From the NCBI GenBank assembly GCA_038087015.1, contig JASBNA010000003.1, forward strand, positions 1,674,001 through 1,738,000: a stretch of 64,000 nucleotides of DNA, read 5' to 3'. How positions within the stretch are numbered: the stretch's first letter is position 1; every line of letters starts with the position of its first letter. The notes below the pieces were generated by a model that searched no databases, was not told the origin of the DNA, and was given only the letters and a program-made list of their open reading frames with translations. The stretch is from Cerrena zonata (taxonomy: Eukaryota; Basidiomycota; Agaricomycetes; Polyporales; Cerrenaceae). Positions 23,493-35,132 of this stretch are shown here, one piece after another. A program made the position numbers and the translations under genes.

Positions 23493-24966
23493 ATGACTAT
23501 TGCTATACCTGCGGGCTTTCGAGCGTTACCTCTTCCATTAGCCCAACTTTCACTTGCAGCAGTCCTCCAGTGTGGCCAATCATTTCGGTGGAATGTTTTT
23601 CCATTACCCCTACATTCGGAATCTCAAGACACACTACGTCCTCAGTTTGAATATCGCTTTTGCTTGCGGGATCGCGTGGTATGTCTCCAACAGTCTGCTG
23701 ACACGCTTTTCTATCGTACAGCCTTCCCGGTACCTGCTCCTTCAGTGTCGGAAGAGTCTAAGAGAGAAGCTGAAACATTGGCGTGGCTTCGAGATTACTT
23801 TCAACTTGACGTCGATCTTTTAAAACTCTACGAAGAATGGGGTACTGCCGATCCTGTGTTCAAAAGACTGAAAGGCCGTTTTGAAGGCATTCGTATGCTT
23901 AGACAAGACCCATTCGAATGCTTACTATCGTATGTGCGTTTTTTGTAATTAACTATTTGGCAATATGAACACCCCCAAATTAGATTCATATGCTCTTCCA
24001 ATAATAATATAGCCCGTATCACCAAGATGGTGAGGTCTCTGTGCACAGAGTTCTCGCCGCCTTTGATTACTATGCCTTCACCAGCCGTAGAGGGGGAAAT
24101 ACAGGCATACCACCCCGTTCCCACCACCTTCCGTGTTGGCCAAACCTGAAGTCTCGGCTACCCTACGCAAGCTTGGATTCGGCTATCGTGCCGAGTTCAT
24201 ACAGAAAACAGCGAAGATGCTTATGGAAGCTCACGGCCTTGCTGAAATAGCTCTGAACCGATGGAACCTGCTGAAAAATGGCTGCTTACTTTGAGAACTT
24301 TGCCGACCGCCCAAGCTAGAGAAGAGCTGCTCAGATTTATGGGCGTGGGACGGAAAGTTGCAGATTGTGTTCTTCTGATGAGTCTTGACAAAGTGAGGGT
24401 AATTCACCTATCCAATCCCTTGTGTTAACGTTCCGGTAGATGGAGGTGGTGCCTGTGGACACCCACGTACACCAGATCGCCGTGAAACATTATGGCATGT
24501 CAGGATCTTCCAAGGCGAAAACGGCTATGACTCCCAAGTTGTACGATGATGTGAACAACAAACTTGCTTCGATTTGGGGTACTTATGCTGGATGGGCACA
24601 CTCTGTACGTATTTCCAAGGAAGTTGTCCATGCTATTTCCTTATGAAAGGATGCTACAGGTTCTTTTCACATCAGATTTAAAGTCGTTCTCAACCTACGG
24701 GCTTCCGTCACCTTCACCATCTGCGTCACCCGTCAAACCGTCTAAGAAATCAAAAATACTACTCGAGAATCAGACCACCTCCTCGATATCATTGTCTACA
24801 TCGTCTTCCACTCCGTCAAAAAGGAAACGACCAGCCGAGACACTTACGCCACCTAAAACGCCAGTAAGAGAAGTGTCCTGCACTTCACATCTCCGAAATT
24901 GCACAGGATGAGCCTGCTTCGCTCGCAGAACGCGTCAAGAGACGTAGACGGGCACCTCCTGCTTGA
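23493..24966 (+). CDS. OGG1: 8-oxoguanine DNA glycosylase Ogg1, with two apparent indels
   Basis: Exons 23493-23929, 23984-24392, 24440-24604, 24660-24863, 24907-24966; about 424 aa when frames are reconciled. The N-terminus (PLPLAQLSLAAVLQCGQSFRW) and FICSSNNNIARITKMVRSLC are diagnostic. The HhH-GPD segment is FMGVGRKVADCVLLM, with the catalytic lysine, and VVPVDTHVHQIA supplies the catalytic aspartate. A Ser/Pro-rich, basic tail follows. Exon 2 changes frame twice: an extra base near 24117 (YHP-FPPPSVLA) and a missing base near 24258 (LN-MEPAEKW). The shifts compensate and the 150-nt segment between them is itself conserved (LGFGYRAEFIQKTAKML), so sequence error is likelier than decay. Ogg1 excises 8-oxoG in base excision repair. 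Confidence 0.9.
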
Positions 24967-25313
24967 TATGATCATTGCATATTATTTTGTCTTTCCATTT
25001 CGTTCGTAGATGTCGTTCATATTCTACATATATACACAGCTTGTGACATTACCATCATACGTATTGTTATATTTATCTAATACCTGTCAATGTCGAATAA
25101 ACACGAGCTGATCACAATGAGTTATCCCATCGATCATGTGTAGTGGCTTCCACGCATGCCATGTACGTGGTTTATGTGGATGACCGCATAGATCCAAACT
25201 CAAATAAATAGAACGCGCAAGTCCTCTGCTTACTTCCACCAAGTGATCCTCTTGCTCAACCTCGCTCGGTTTTATATACCTGTCCGCTTGATTACACCTC
25301 AAATTCTACCATA

Positions 25314-27466
25314 ATGGCAGCGAACGGCAAGCAAAAGGAAATTATAGGAGAACAAGTTGAAGCAACCGCCGACGCTTCCGATTCTGAAGGCTCCGAGACC
25401 GAGACTGAGCATCAAGATTCTAGTGTTCCCTCAGCAAGCACCCCATCTACCAGTGGCAAATCCAAGAAGAAAAAGCGTTCGAAAGCTGCTAGAGCTCTCA
25501 ACGCTCTTCGTGGTGGCGGCAAAGATTCCGTACCGCAAGAAGTTGTCGATGTGGTTCTAAACAAAGTTAGAAATGAACATGGGGATAGTGTTCCTGGCGG
25601 ACCTGATGCCGTTAATGAAGAGACGATTCGCCTCGCTTTGCAGCAGATGAAGCTTAAAGAGATGTTGCAAGGGAAAACTGGTATCGGTGGAAAGAATGCT
25701 AAGGACGTTGGTGCTCATAAGGTAAGACGGACCCGTCTCAGAACTACATTTCCTCTGAAACTCGGTTTAGTTCTGGAATACTCAACCGGTCCCTCACTTC
25801 GGTAAGCACCCCTTCTACTTTATTGCTGTGGTTCAAGTGTACGAACATTCACGGAATGGTTTCCAGGTGAAGAAGAACCGACCACCGACGGATGGGTTGA
25901 GGCTCCGAAACCTATCGAGGAGCTCAGGCAGGATCCATACCCTCTACCGAAAGACTTCGAATGGGCATCCGTTGATCTTTCAAATCCTAATCAGGTGAGT
26001 TTCGTACAGGATTCTGCTGCATTGATTATTGAAATAAATGCATCCTAGCTAAAAGAAGTTTATGAACTGCTTTCAGCAAACTATGTCGAAGACGATCAGG
26101 CTGCATTCCGATTCCAGTACTCTGCTGAATTCCTGAAATGGTGCGGATAAATTACAATTATCTCCATGTCCAGACGTTGATGATTCTCGAATACAGGGCA
26201 TTGCAACCACCCGGCTACCACCCGGAATGGCATGTAGCTGTGCGCGTAGCATCGAATAAGAAAATTGTTGCATTTATTGCTGCAGTTCCCCTACAACTTC
26301 GTGTGAGGGATAAGTACGTATTTTCTCCAGTGTATATCTTGGAGATGACAGTCATGATAATACCATATTTTCTAGCATTCTAAATGCGAGCGAAGTCAAC
26401 TTCCTCTGTATTCACAAGAAACTGCGCTCGAAACGACTTGCACCCGTCTTGATTAAGGAAGTCACACGGCAGTGTAACCTGAAGGGTGTTTTCCAAGCGT
26501 TATACACTGCAGGTGTACTCCTACCAACACCAGTATCGACATGCAGGTTCGTTTTTGATAGTATTTTGTTAATTAAAATAATAATAATACTGAATTTCAC
26601 GTCCCTTGTAGATATTACCATCGATGCCTTAACATCAGTAAACTGGTCAACATCCACTTCGTCAGTGTACCCCAAAACCAGACACTAGCACGGATGATTC
26701 GTCTTAACAAAGTCCCCGAGAAACCTCGTCTTATTGAACCCCAGTACGGTATGCGCGAGCTAGAGGATAAGGATGTACCCGAAGTTGCTGCCTTGTACGA
26801 ACGATACATGAAGCGTTTCGGCATGGCAATTCACTTCACGGAAGAGGAAGTTCGACACCATTTCTTGAGTGGGCGTGGAAACGGACCGTCGGTCAAAGAT
26901 AGTTGGAAGACTCCTAGGGAAGGTCAAGTTGTCTGGTCGTATGTTGTGGAGGTAAGATATTATTGCCACTTTGTCCGATCTCTTGGGCTTACAACAAATA
27001 AATGAAACAGAATCCCAGGACGCACAAGATTACCGATTTCTTCTCGTTCTACTCGCTACCCTCGACCGTCATCGGGAATACCAAACACAATATTCTCAAT
27101 GCTGCATACCTTATGTACTACGCTACCGAGGTCGCTTTCGAAGATGGCGCAGAAGAGAGTGGTCGACTGAAGAAACGACTGGAAGAACTTATTGGCGACG
27201 CTCTAGTTATTGCGGACCAGTCCAAGTTTGACGTCTTCAATGCCCTGACTCTCATGGACAACAACTTGTTTATCACAGATCTCAAGGTATTTTTAGTCCT
27301 TATAAGCTCATTTGAACGACAGATTACTGACTGCATAACGTAGTTTGGAGGTGGCGATGGCATGCTGTACTACTATCTTTACAACTGGAGGACACCGTTG
27401 TTGGCTGGAGTAACTGCAACTGGAGATGCTCCTGTAGGTCGCGGAATTGGTGTTGTGATGCTATGA
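25314..27466 (+). CDS. NMT1: Glycylpeptide N-tetradecanoyltransferase Nmt1
   Basis: Nine exons: 25314-25721, 25771-25801, 25867-25994, 26049-26140, 26197-26313, 26376-26546, 26612-26951, 27011-27286, 27344-27466; about 561 aa. The N-terminal 130 residues are acidic and Lys-rich ([17 protein letters not shown]), typical of the ribosome-associated extension in larger NMTs. The catalytic domain begins [12 protein letters not shown] and contains [20 protein letters not shown], the myristoyl-CoA site region, then [12 protein letters not shown]. The protein ends [13 protein letters not shown] and GIGVVML. The enzyme transfers myristate to N-terminal glycines of proteins such as ARF GTPases, in the cytosol. 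No indel is needed. The convergent UFD1 gene ends 161 bp away. Confidence 0.95.
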
Positions 27467-27627
27467 TACATCTATTTCAGAACACTACCGAATCTATATG
27501 CTCAAATGATTGTACATCGTTGTGTGAAAAAAGCCCTATTGTACATGATTGACAATACCAATACCAACATCCTGTCTGTTATCATCACTAGTCGTATCAA
27601 TGCGGTTGCAACACTGGTCTACGACAA

Positions 27628-29284
27628 CTAGTCACTGTCAATTTCAATCACATCGTCGTCAGTGTCTACCCCGAAATCGTATTCGGGTGATGGGCTGCGT
27701 TCCTTCTTCTTAGTCCCTCGATTAGGGAGTACAGGAACGCTAGCTCCTCCTGCACCTACACTCGAGGCTAAAGTCCTGCCTCTCGCATTCCATTGCGGTG
27801 GTTCTGACACAGGGGGTCTAGAGACTGCGGGAGGTGGTTGACCAGCTCTCTGTTTGCCTTTACCGGAGCTACCCAACGTGTTGCCAGACCCTGTAAACGA
27901 TGGTGGTTGCTAGAAAATATTTAGCGTTTGTGAGTTAGGGACTCGAGAAGATAAACATACCGGTGGACTTGGTTTCGAATCCTTCTCCTTTGGCTGATAG
28001 GCGGTAACGTTGAATCCGAAAAAGAGTTGGCCGAATGGAAGGTTTAGTGGTGCCGGTGCAGTGACCTCGCCTTCAAGACTATTATTTGTGACTATCCGAT
28101 GTTTGCTAAAGTAATAAATGAGTCAGTCAGGGTCTATACCAAATAACGAGACAAGGACATACTCTGTTCGAATGATCTTCGATTCGGATTCCACATCCTC
28201 AATCTTCCTATGGCTAACACCCTTACCCTTCGTCTTCCTTCCACCAAGTGTTTCACCCTTGCCTTTAAAGCTTTCCCATTGTTCGCCAGCTTTGCTAACT
28301 TGAGTAGCTCTCATACCAGCACTGGGGAATGTGCTTCCGAGAGATGAAGAAGGCCTGGACGATCCTGGAGTCGAAGAGTTAACGTCAATATTAAGCTTGG
28401 AGGCCATCGTAGTAGGCGGTGGGGGTTTAGGTCGTTCAGGCTCCACGTAACCGACTGGAGGAGCGAAGTCGACTTCAAGATCTGTGTCCAATACATTGAT
28501 ACCTTCACCGCCGGGTTGTGTTTCCATGATCAGGAAACCGAATACTATCGAATTATAAATGATCTCAATGATATCTCCTTGAGTGAGTGCTGAGAAATGG
28601 CGAAGAGCCTGCTCAAGCCTAGGATATTTCAAAATAAGACGGGGGAGAACGAGAGACAAAAGTGAATGACATACACTGCTTTAGGATCTGATACTTCGAG
28701 GAAATGTACTTGCTGAGGCTGCAATTTCACGAACTTGCCCTTGGGAAGTTCGGCTCCAGTAACACGAATAGGGTCACCCTCTTCCAATCGTAGTGTCTGC
28801 ATCATCCAATGCGGGAGGTGAACGCACCCCTCGTCTGCGATGAATTCCAATACACCAGAATGCGTAGATGCAGCTGAGTTGGCTGGATTCCGTAACTTGA
28901 ACATCCATGGTGATTCAAGTTCCATTTGAGATATGTTTGCAAGAGCGGATGGTGGCATGATTACTTTAGAGAAAGAGAGTAGTAACATTAGTAAGGGGGT
29001 AGAGTATGGAATGAGGCGTTGGACATACTCTTGCCACCATAGCTGACGTTCTCTCGTTCCTTTCCTGGGAGCATAGCCGTGCTGTAGGCTCTAAAATATT
29101 CATCGTACATGCTAGCTGGCCTACGCATAGCATGGCCTCCTCCAATGCCCCTACGTAAGTTGGGTCGATCAGAATGATTCCTAATGAAAGTTATGTTACT
29201 CACTGCGCTAGCTGAGCGAAGAGTCCTCCTGCTAATGGGTTCTATGAAGTGGTAATTGGCATCACTAAACCCGAGATAAATCAT
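27628..29284 (-). CDS. UFD1: Ubiquitin fusion degradation protein Ufd1
   Basis: Exons 29284-29029, 28963-28675, 28618-28163, 28105-27961, 27909-27628; about 475 aa from the first ATG, or about 423 aa from the ATG at 29128, which lies close to the conserved start MYDEYFRAYSTAML. The Ufd1 fold is evident: YGGKIIMPPSALANISQ, SPWMFKLRNP, GVLEFIADEGCVHLPHWMM, LEQALRHFSALTQGDII. The Pro/Ser-rich C-terminus ends with an acidic SIM-like patch (DDDVIEIDSD). Ufd1-Npl4 recruits ubiquitinated substrates to Cdc48/p97. The start is uncertain because the 5' extension (LGFSDANYHFIEPISRR) is unlike the family. CCT4 is divergent, 258 bp away. Confidence 0.92.
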
Positions 29285-29542
29285 GGCCACAACGTACAAA
29301 ATTCATGATTATCGTCTGCCAAGGTTGAAGTGGTATGAGGGTGCGTAAACTTGAAGGCGGATTGCGCGTCCTACCAGGAGCGCGACGTCACTGTAATATA
29401 ACGGTTTATGATATTGTTACCTGTATAGAAAGTATTTCTAATCGAATCATTCAAATTATTACGCGTGCCCATGGGCGCCTTTGACATTTCCTAGTTTCTG
29501 AAGCGATCGAATTGGGACTGAGCTTCATTCTCTTCCTAAACC

Positions 29543-31600
29543 ATGGCAGGACTACCTTCTAAAGTATCTGGGCCCGCTCCTGGTGCCTTTGGAGCAATAA
29601 AGGCATTCAATGACAAGGTATGTCCAACTCTATGCTTCCTCGATCATCGTGCAAACGCGTCTTTAGGGCAAACCGATGGAAGTACGGCTCTCGAATATGG
29701 TGGCTGCAAAGGGTGCGTGAAAGTCAGATCTTCGTGTCTCGAGTAAAACTGAAGTGTCTTGGGATATAGCCATCAGTGATGCCGTCCGAACATCCCTTGG
29801 CCCAAGGGGTATGGACAAGATGGTACCACTGGATTCATATATGCATTTGCTTGCGCAAGTCCCTCATTTCATTTATCTTCCAGATCCAAACTTCAAAAGG
29901 AGAGACCATCATCACGAACGATGGCGCAACTATTTTGAAGAGTATCCAGGCATTACACCCGGCAGCAAAGATGGTGTGTTTGCTAGCAATCAGTCTAAGT
30001 ACTCTTCTAACCTTTGTGTAGCTCGTCGATCTTTCTGCCGCGCAAGATGTTGAAGCCGGAGATGGTACAACATCTGTAGTCGTTCTTGCAGGAAGTCTGC
30101 TTGGTGCAGCAGAAAAGATGCTTCAGAAAGGCATGCATCCGACAATTATTGCGGAATCTTTCTTGAAAGCTTCTGCAAAGGCTGTAGAATACCTGACGGA
30201 AATGTCAACGCCCGTCGATTTGAGTGACAACTCCTCGTTACTCAGGGCGGCCACCACTTCCCTACAGTCTAAGGTAATAAACAATCTCCTGTCATACGCA
30301 GTCTCTCTAACTTATCTGCCGAATAGATTGTTTCCCAATATTCCTCCACTCTTGCTCCCATTGCAGTAGCTGCAGTTATGCGTCTGGTAACCCCAACTTC
30401 ATCAAATGTCGATCTCCGTGATATTCGTATCGTCAAGAAGGTCGGTGGAACAATCGAAGATACTGAATTGGTCGATGGTGTTGTTTTGAACCAAAACGTC
30501 GTCACCTCTGCTGGTGGACCCACACGAATTGAGAAAGCCAAGATTGGTATCATCCAATTCCAACTTAGCGCACCGAAACCCGATGTGCGTATGATCTCCA
30601 ACAGGGAAAACATTTCCTCGTGTACTTAGAATTATTTTCGCAGATGGATAACACCGTTGTCATCAACGATTACCGCCAAATGGACAAGGTCATCAAGGAA
30701 GGCCGACAGTATCTCTTGAACATCTGCAAGAAGATCAAAAAAGCCAATTGCAACGTTTTGCTCATCCAAAAATCCATCCTTCGTGACGCTGTCGACGATA
30801 CTTCGCTCACTTTCCTCAAACGTCTCAATATCCTCACTGTGAAAGATGTTGAGCGTGATGAAATCGAGTTCCTCTCCAAGTCTCTTGGCTGTAAACCAAT
30901 TGCAGACATCGATGCGTTCACGGAAGACAAGCTCGGTTACGCAGACTTGGTGCAAGAGGCTAACCATTCCGGTGCTAAGGTTGTTAAGATTACTGGTGTC
31001 AAAAACCCTGGACGGACTATCAGCATCTTGGCTACTGGTAGCAACAACCTCGTTTTGAAGAGTCTGAGCGTAGTTTGCATGATGCGCTCTGTGTCGTCGA
31101 TGCTTGGTAAAGAAACGGTACGTTGCAATACTCAAATTATTTTGATTTGTATATCTAATTCATGGCCTAGTGCGCTTATCGTCGGTGGTGGTGCTCCTGA
31201 AATCCATGTTTCACGACTATTGGCACAATACGCACACTCGTTGAAGGGTATGGAGGCATACTGCTTCCAAGCCTACGCAGACGCCCTTGAGGTTATTCCA
31301 ACAACATTGGCTGAGAACGCAGGTCTTAACCCGATATCGATTGTTACCGAGCTACGCAATCGCCACGCACTCGGGGAGCGCAATGCTGGTATCAACGTCC
31401 GAAAGGTAAGAATATCATTTGAAAGACTCTATGTCGGAATTTTTTCCTTGATACTAATCACCGACACTTAGGGCCTCATCTCTAACATCCTAGAGGAAGA
31501 TGTTGTCCAACCTCTCCTTGTCTCGACAAGTGCGATCGAGTTGTCAACAGAAACCGTCTGCCTCATCCTCAAGATTGACGACTACGTACAAGCCCGATAG
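29543..31600 (+). CDS. CCT4: T-complex protein 1 subunit delta (Cct4), with two apparent deletions
   Basis: Nine exons: 29543-29617, 29667-29712, 29770-29822, 29884-29973, 30022-30273, 30327-30584, 30644-31117, 31171-31405, 31472-31600; about 537 aa when restored. Chaperonin signatures are [27 protein letters not shown] and [20 protein letters not shown]; the C-terminus has [13 protein letters not shown] and [16 protein letters not shown]4 is one of eight subunits of the TRiC ring that folds actin and tubulin. Exon 7 lacks one base near 31057 (LVL then [14 protein letters not shown]) and another near 31098 (before RCLVKKR); both fixes are required for exon phase to match the next exon. As CCT4 is essential, these are almost certainly sequence errors. 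Confidence 0.93.
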
Positions 31601-31686
31601 ATCTAATCCGTGTATTCAAAAGAAAATAGTATCAGTAATTACATCATTGCAGCATCGAGTCAAACGAAATATCGATGTGTTTCTAG

Positions 31687-34600
31687 TTAAACATCTTTGA
31701 GAAGTGCGGTTATACTATCTCGTAAACTCGCATCTGCGCATCTTAGATGCCAGATACAACTATCATCCTCGTCTTCACGTAGTCGAAGTAGTGCGCTGTC
31801 ATGTTCTGAGGGTGTCGATACCGAGATGATGATTTTCAGATAACCTATAACTCGAGTTGTAGTGAAGTGTAACCAAATCTCAACTGTATACATACCGGTG
31901 AAAGGAGGTTGATCGGCAGGAGTGACTCTAAGTTTCCTTTGTAAACCTTGCAGCTTTCTAACAACTTCGTCGAGAGGTCCGCCATACCATCCTCTGGAAT
32001 TCGCGTTGGCCAGTGAGTTCCACAACGCCTCGAAACTCTGGCTCCGCCAAACTGGCAATGCTCGCCTGAGGTTCTGAAACGAAGGGCGATTCTAATGTGA
32101 TCAGATCAACCTGGTCTGCTAGCTCATCTTCATCCATAATTTGAACACTAGGAAGGGTCGGAGGACTTGACATAGGGGACTATATGCATGGTCAGCGATT
32201 GTGGCACAGGGTATGAATCGCATCCTACTAACCCTGCCAATTTCATGCAAATCTGTACGTCCAGTCGCAAGGGCGAGCTCTCCAGGGGTGAATGTCCGCG
32301 CTAGCTCTTCAGAAGCGCGGCTAGCGTCTGAATGGGTTGAAAGTGAGCTACTTGTACTCGCTCGCCGTCGTAACTTGGGAGTGGGACGTGGGGTCTCATA
32401 TGCAGTGTATCGTAGCTTGCTCGCGGCGCCAGCGGAAGAGGCTCTGGACGACGGTCGGTCTACAGATAGAATGGCACTGCTGGATGATGCACGAGAGATA
32501 TTGCTAGTGGTTTGCTCTTTTCCCTGATATGTCTCGAGGGCGAGAAGGAAATCGGGAAGCTGTATGGTATTTAGAGAGAATACTTTATGCAGACGTGATA
32601 AATAACATACTGAGTTGGACTTGGTATGAGCTACGATGTCTTTCAAGGTTTGAGGCGACTGTGAAAGTTCGAGGAACTGGGTAGAACGCTGTAATATGGA
32701 AAATCAGAAACTTAAAGCCTCACAAATCAACTGGAAACGTACGCGTTTGATATATCTTCCCCCTGTTTCTTGTAATTTTCTAACGACTCCCAGAACCTCC
32801 TCGGGGATAGTTTGGCAGTTAGCTGCTACCCTTAACATCGCTAGTAAACATGCGTCCTGAATTGCAGCTGGAAGTTTTCATGAGTTGGGAATAAGCAAAA
32901 TAATAAGGTTTTTGTTTACCCCCATGGGATGGCAGGATAGTTGCCAAACCTCTCAATATATCTTCTGGAGACGACGGGCAGCTGTCTAAGTATTCACAGA
33001 CGAGCGCAGACAAAATAGTTGCAAGCGATGAGTCGAACGATCGCTCATGTCCCGCAAGGAGAGCGAATAACACCCCAAGACAGCCACTACGGTGCTCAAC
33101 TGTTGCTGTAAAACGTGGTCAGTACCGGGAATACATTACAAATCAAAGGCAGGGCTTACAGTTCCGTATGTAACTTAGTACCTCTTCGATTGCACCCTCA
33201 TAAACATGGTCTTTACGATGAGGGTTGTCACTGACGGAGGTCAGCATATGCACAACTTGCTGAGCGTACGCTTCCCCGTCATCTCCGCTCAGAACTTCAA
33301 TCACTTCCGATGCTTTCTTCAAGTTCCCTGAGCCATCTTGAAGGACAGCAGCGAAATTCGACGCTGAGATTTGAGTGAAGTACGATTCCACGATGTTTCG
33401 GTCTACTTTGAGTAGAATACATAGAACCTATATCAAACAATCATGAGCGAGGGATGCAACCATAATCTTAAGCAGAGTTCACCTTCTTTCGAATCAGTTG
33501 GTCATTACAACCCAGTAACGTCATTATACGCTCGACCTCCCATGCTTCCAAAACAGCGGGTACGTTTGAGGATGTGCCTGCCCAATATTTGGGATCTAAG
33601 CATTCTAAACATTTGACAAATGTATAGATATCATTCATGTCATCCGAGGTTAACCGATCCCGTACACATTCAATAAAGTCACGTCCAATTGTCGATGATT
33701 TTGATGTCTCGATGTTTAAACAACTCCCCAGAAGTGAAAAGCATTCGTAGATAATGGCTAAGTAAGAGTCAATTCAATTTTGAGCAGCTAGATTAGAGAG
33801 TCATAAAAACTTGCCGTTAGCGAGGGGTATTGCTTTGGGTTTACTGCTTACGATCCCGTGAACGAGATCAAAATCCTCGCTTGAAAGTGATCTATAAAGT
33901 GACTGAGGATAAGAGGTTTTTGACAAAGCACGGATACAACATACCCAGTAGCTCTTAAGGCCTGAAGACCCTTCAATAGTATCCAAGAACCTGTATGATG
34001 GCGAGACAAGCTTTTCCAAGTGCTTTTGATCAGACGAATCAACGCAACATGGTATGTAGTGTCAGGCAGAAGATCATTCTATCGACTTATTAGATCTGAT
34101 TCAACGTTAGGAGCGATATACGCACTGAACGAAGCTCAATGCATAGTGCTAGAGCGGCACTCATGACGGCATGGTCATGATCTTCCAAGCGTTTCCTCGT
34201 TTTATCAACAATATGCTTTAGAATATTTCTATCGTGTTCTGATAGCGAGCGGTATGTGAAGAGCACCCTTCTGCGAACGAGAGGACTAGAATATTGCAAA
34301 TAAGCTGTCACATCCACTTTCCAGAGTTCAGATACATACTGACGAGGTATGTGAGAGCAGCTCAAAGAGGCGGTCCTGTATAGCAGGTATGACGTCTTCC
34401 GGAGGAATCTGGATCAACACGTCGAGGGCCAACGCAATACGTGGAACTTCGTCGCTATGAAGATCCTAAACAAACATATTCCACCAAAATTCGACATATT
34501 GTATTTATTTATTTCATACCTTCCGCAGGGTGTTGACAAGCATTAGCTGAAGTTCGTGGTGCTTGGGCATCGTTTCAACACAGAATAAGTAACCTATATG

Positions 34601-34997
34601 CTGTGAAGGCCTCGTTCAGTTGGAAAATAAACAACAACCATACCAATCTTCTTGTCCTGTACGGTCTTGCCTGCCTCAGCGAGTGATATTGCGTGGGGCA
34701 AAGAAAACGATGTGTCCGGGGTAGCACCGGGAGCCATAGCTGTTGTGCAATAGAGTAGCAGGATCAAACATTCTTTTACTTGTTTCTATTATTTCAAGTC
34801 AATAGAAATACTACAGATTGAGGTATCCCATTGCAGACCTGCGTGAGTGTTGAATGCGTTAGTCGGTAATGTATGGCTTCGATTTCTGCAAGCAATATCG
34901 CGTCGGCTGCCTGAGGGGTTGTAGCTAGCTCCACTTTGCGCACGAGAGCATAATGAGCCCTGCTCATTGCACCGGAAGACACGAAAGGTACTTCCAT
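31687..34997 (-). CDS. AP-4 complex epsilon-type adaptin
   Basis: Fifteen exons: 34997-34839, 34785-34644, 34593-34520, 34465-34344, 34285-34126, 34078-33815, 33757-33483, 33428-33160, 33105-32920, 32867-32743, 32688-32611, 32559-32233, 32179-32111, 32073-31896, 31844-31687; about 861 aa. The adaptin N-domain reads QVKECLILLLYCTTA, KKIGYLFCVETMPKHHELQL and MLVNTLRKDLHSDEVPRIAL, closer to AP4E1 than to AP-1 gamma or AP-2 alpha. The C-terminal FEALWNSLANANSRGWYG and KLQGLQRKLRV match the epsilon appendage. AP-4 sorts cargo at the trans-Golgi. A missing base near 34012-34015 and an extra base at 33420-33421 must be corrected to keep frame. The intron at 33814 is GC-AG and exon 13/14 are joined by a doubtful 37-nt intron. 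Confidence 0.85.
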
Positions 34998-35132
34998 GGT
35001 TGTATGCCTATAGCATGAGATGGAGGTTCTATTGAACACGATGCAAGTGACGAAACGCCGCCCAAACAGGGATACAGATTCCAGAAAGGGATCGCTTAGC
35101 GATGTGGCTGATGGTTGGACCAGAACCACAAC

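Noticed and set aside
24060..24270. OGG1 exon 2 as a decayed pseudogene
   Set aside because: Two compensating single-base shifts flank a well conserved segment and the catalytic Lys and Asp regions are intact, so error is likelier than pseudogenisation.
31041..31117. CCT4 exon 7 as a genuinely divergent C-terminal sequence ([14 protein letters not shown])
   Set aside because: The adjacent frame reads the conserved [14 protein letters not shown], and the exon phase to the next exon fails without adding two bases. The divergent reading is an artefact of a frameshift.
30632..31135. 167-codon minus-strand frame within CCT4
   Set aside because: The plus strand encodes conserved CCT4 residues with correct splicing; the antisense frame has no independent support.
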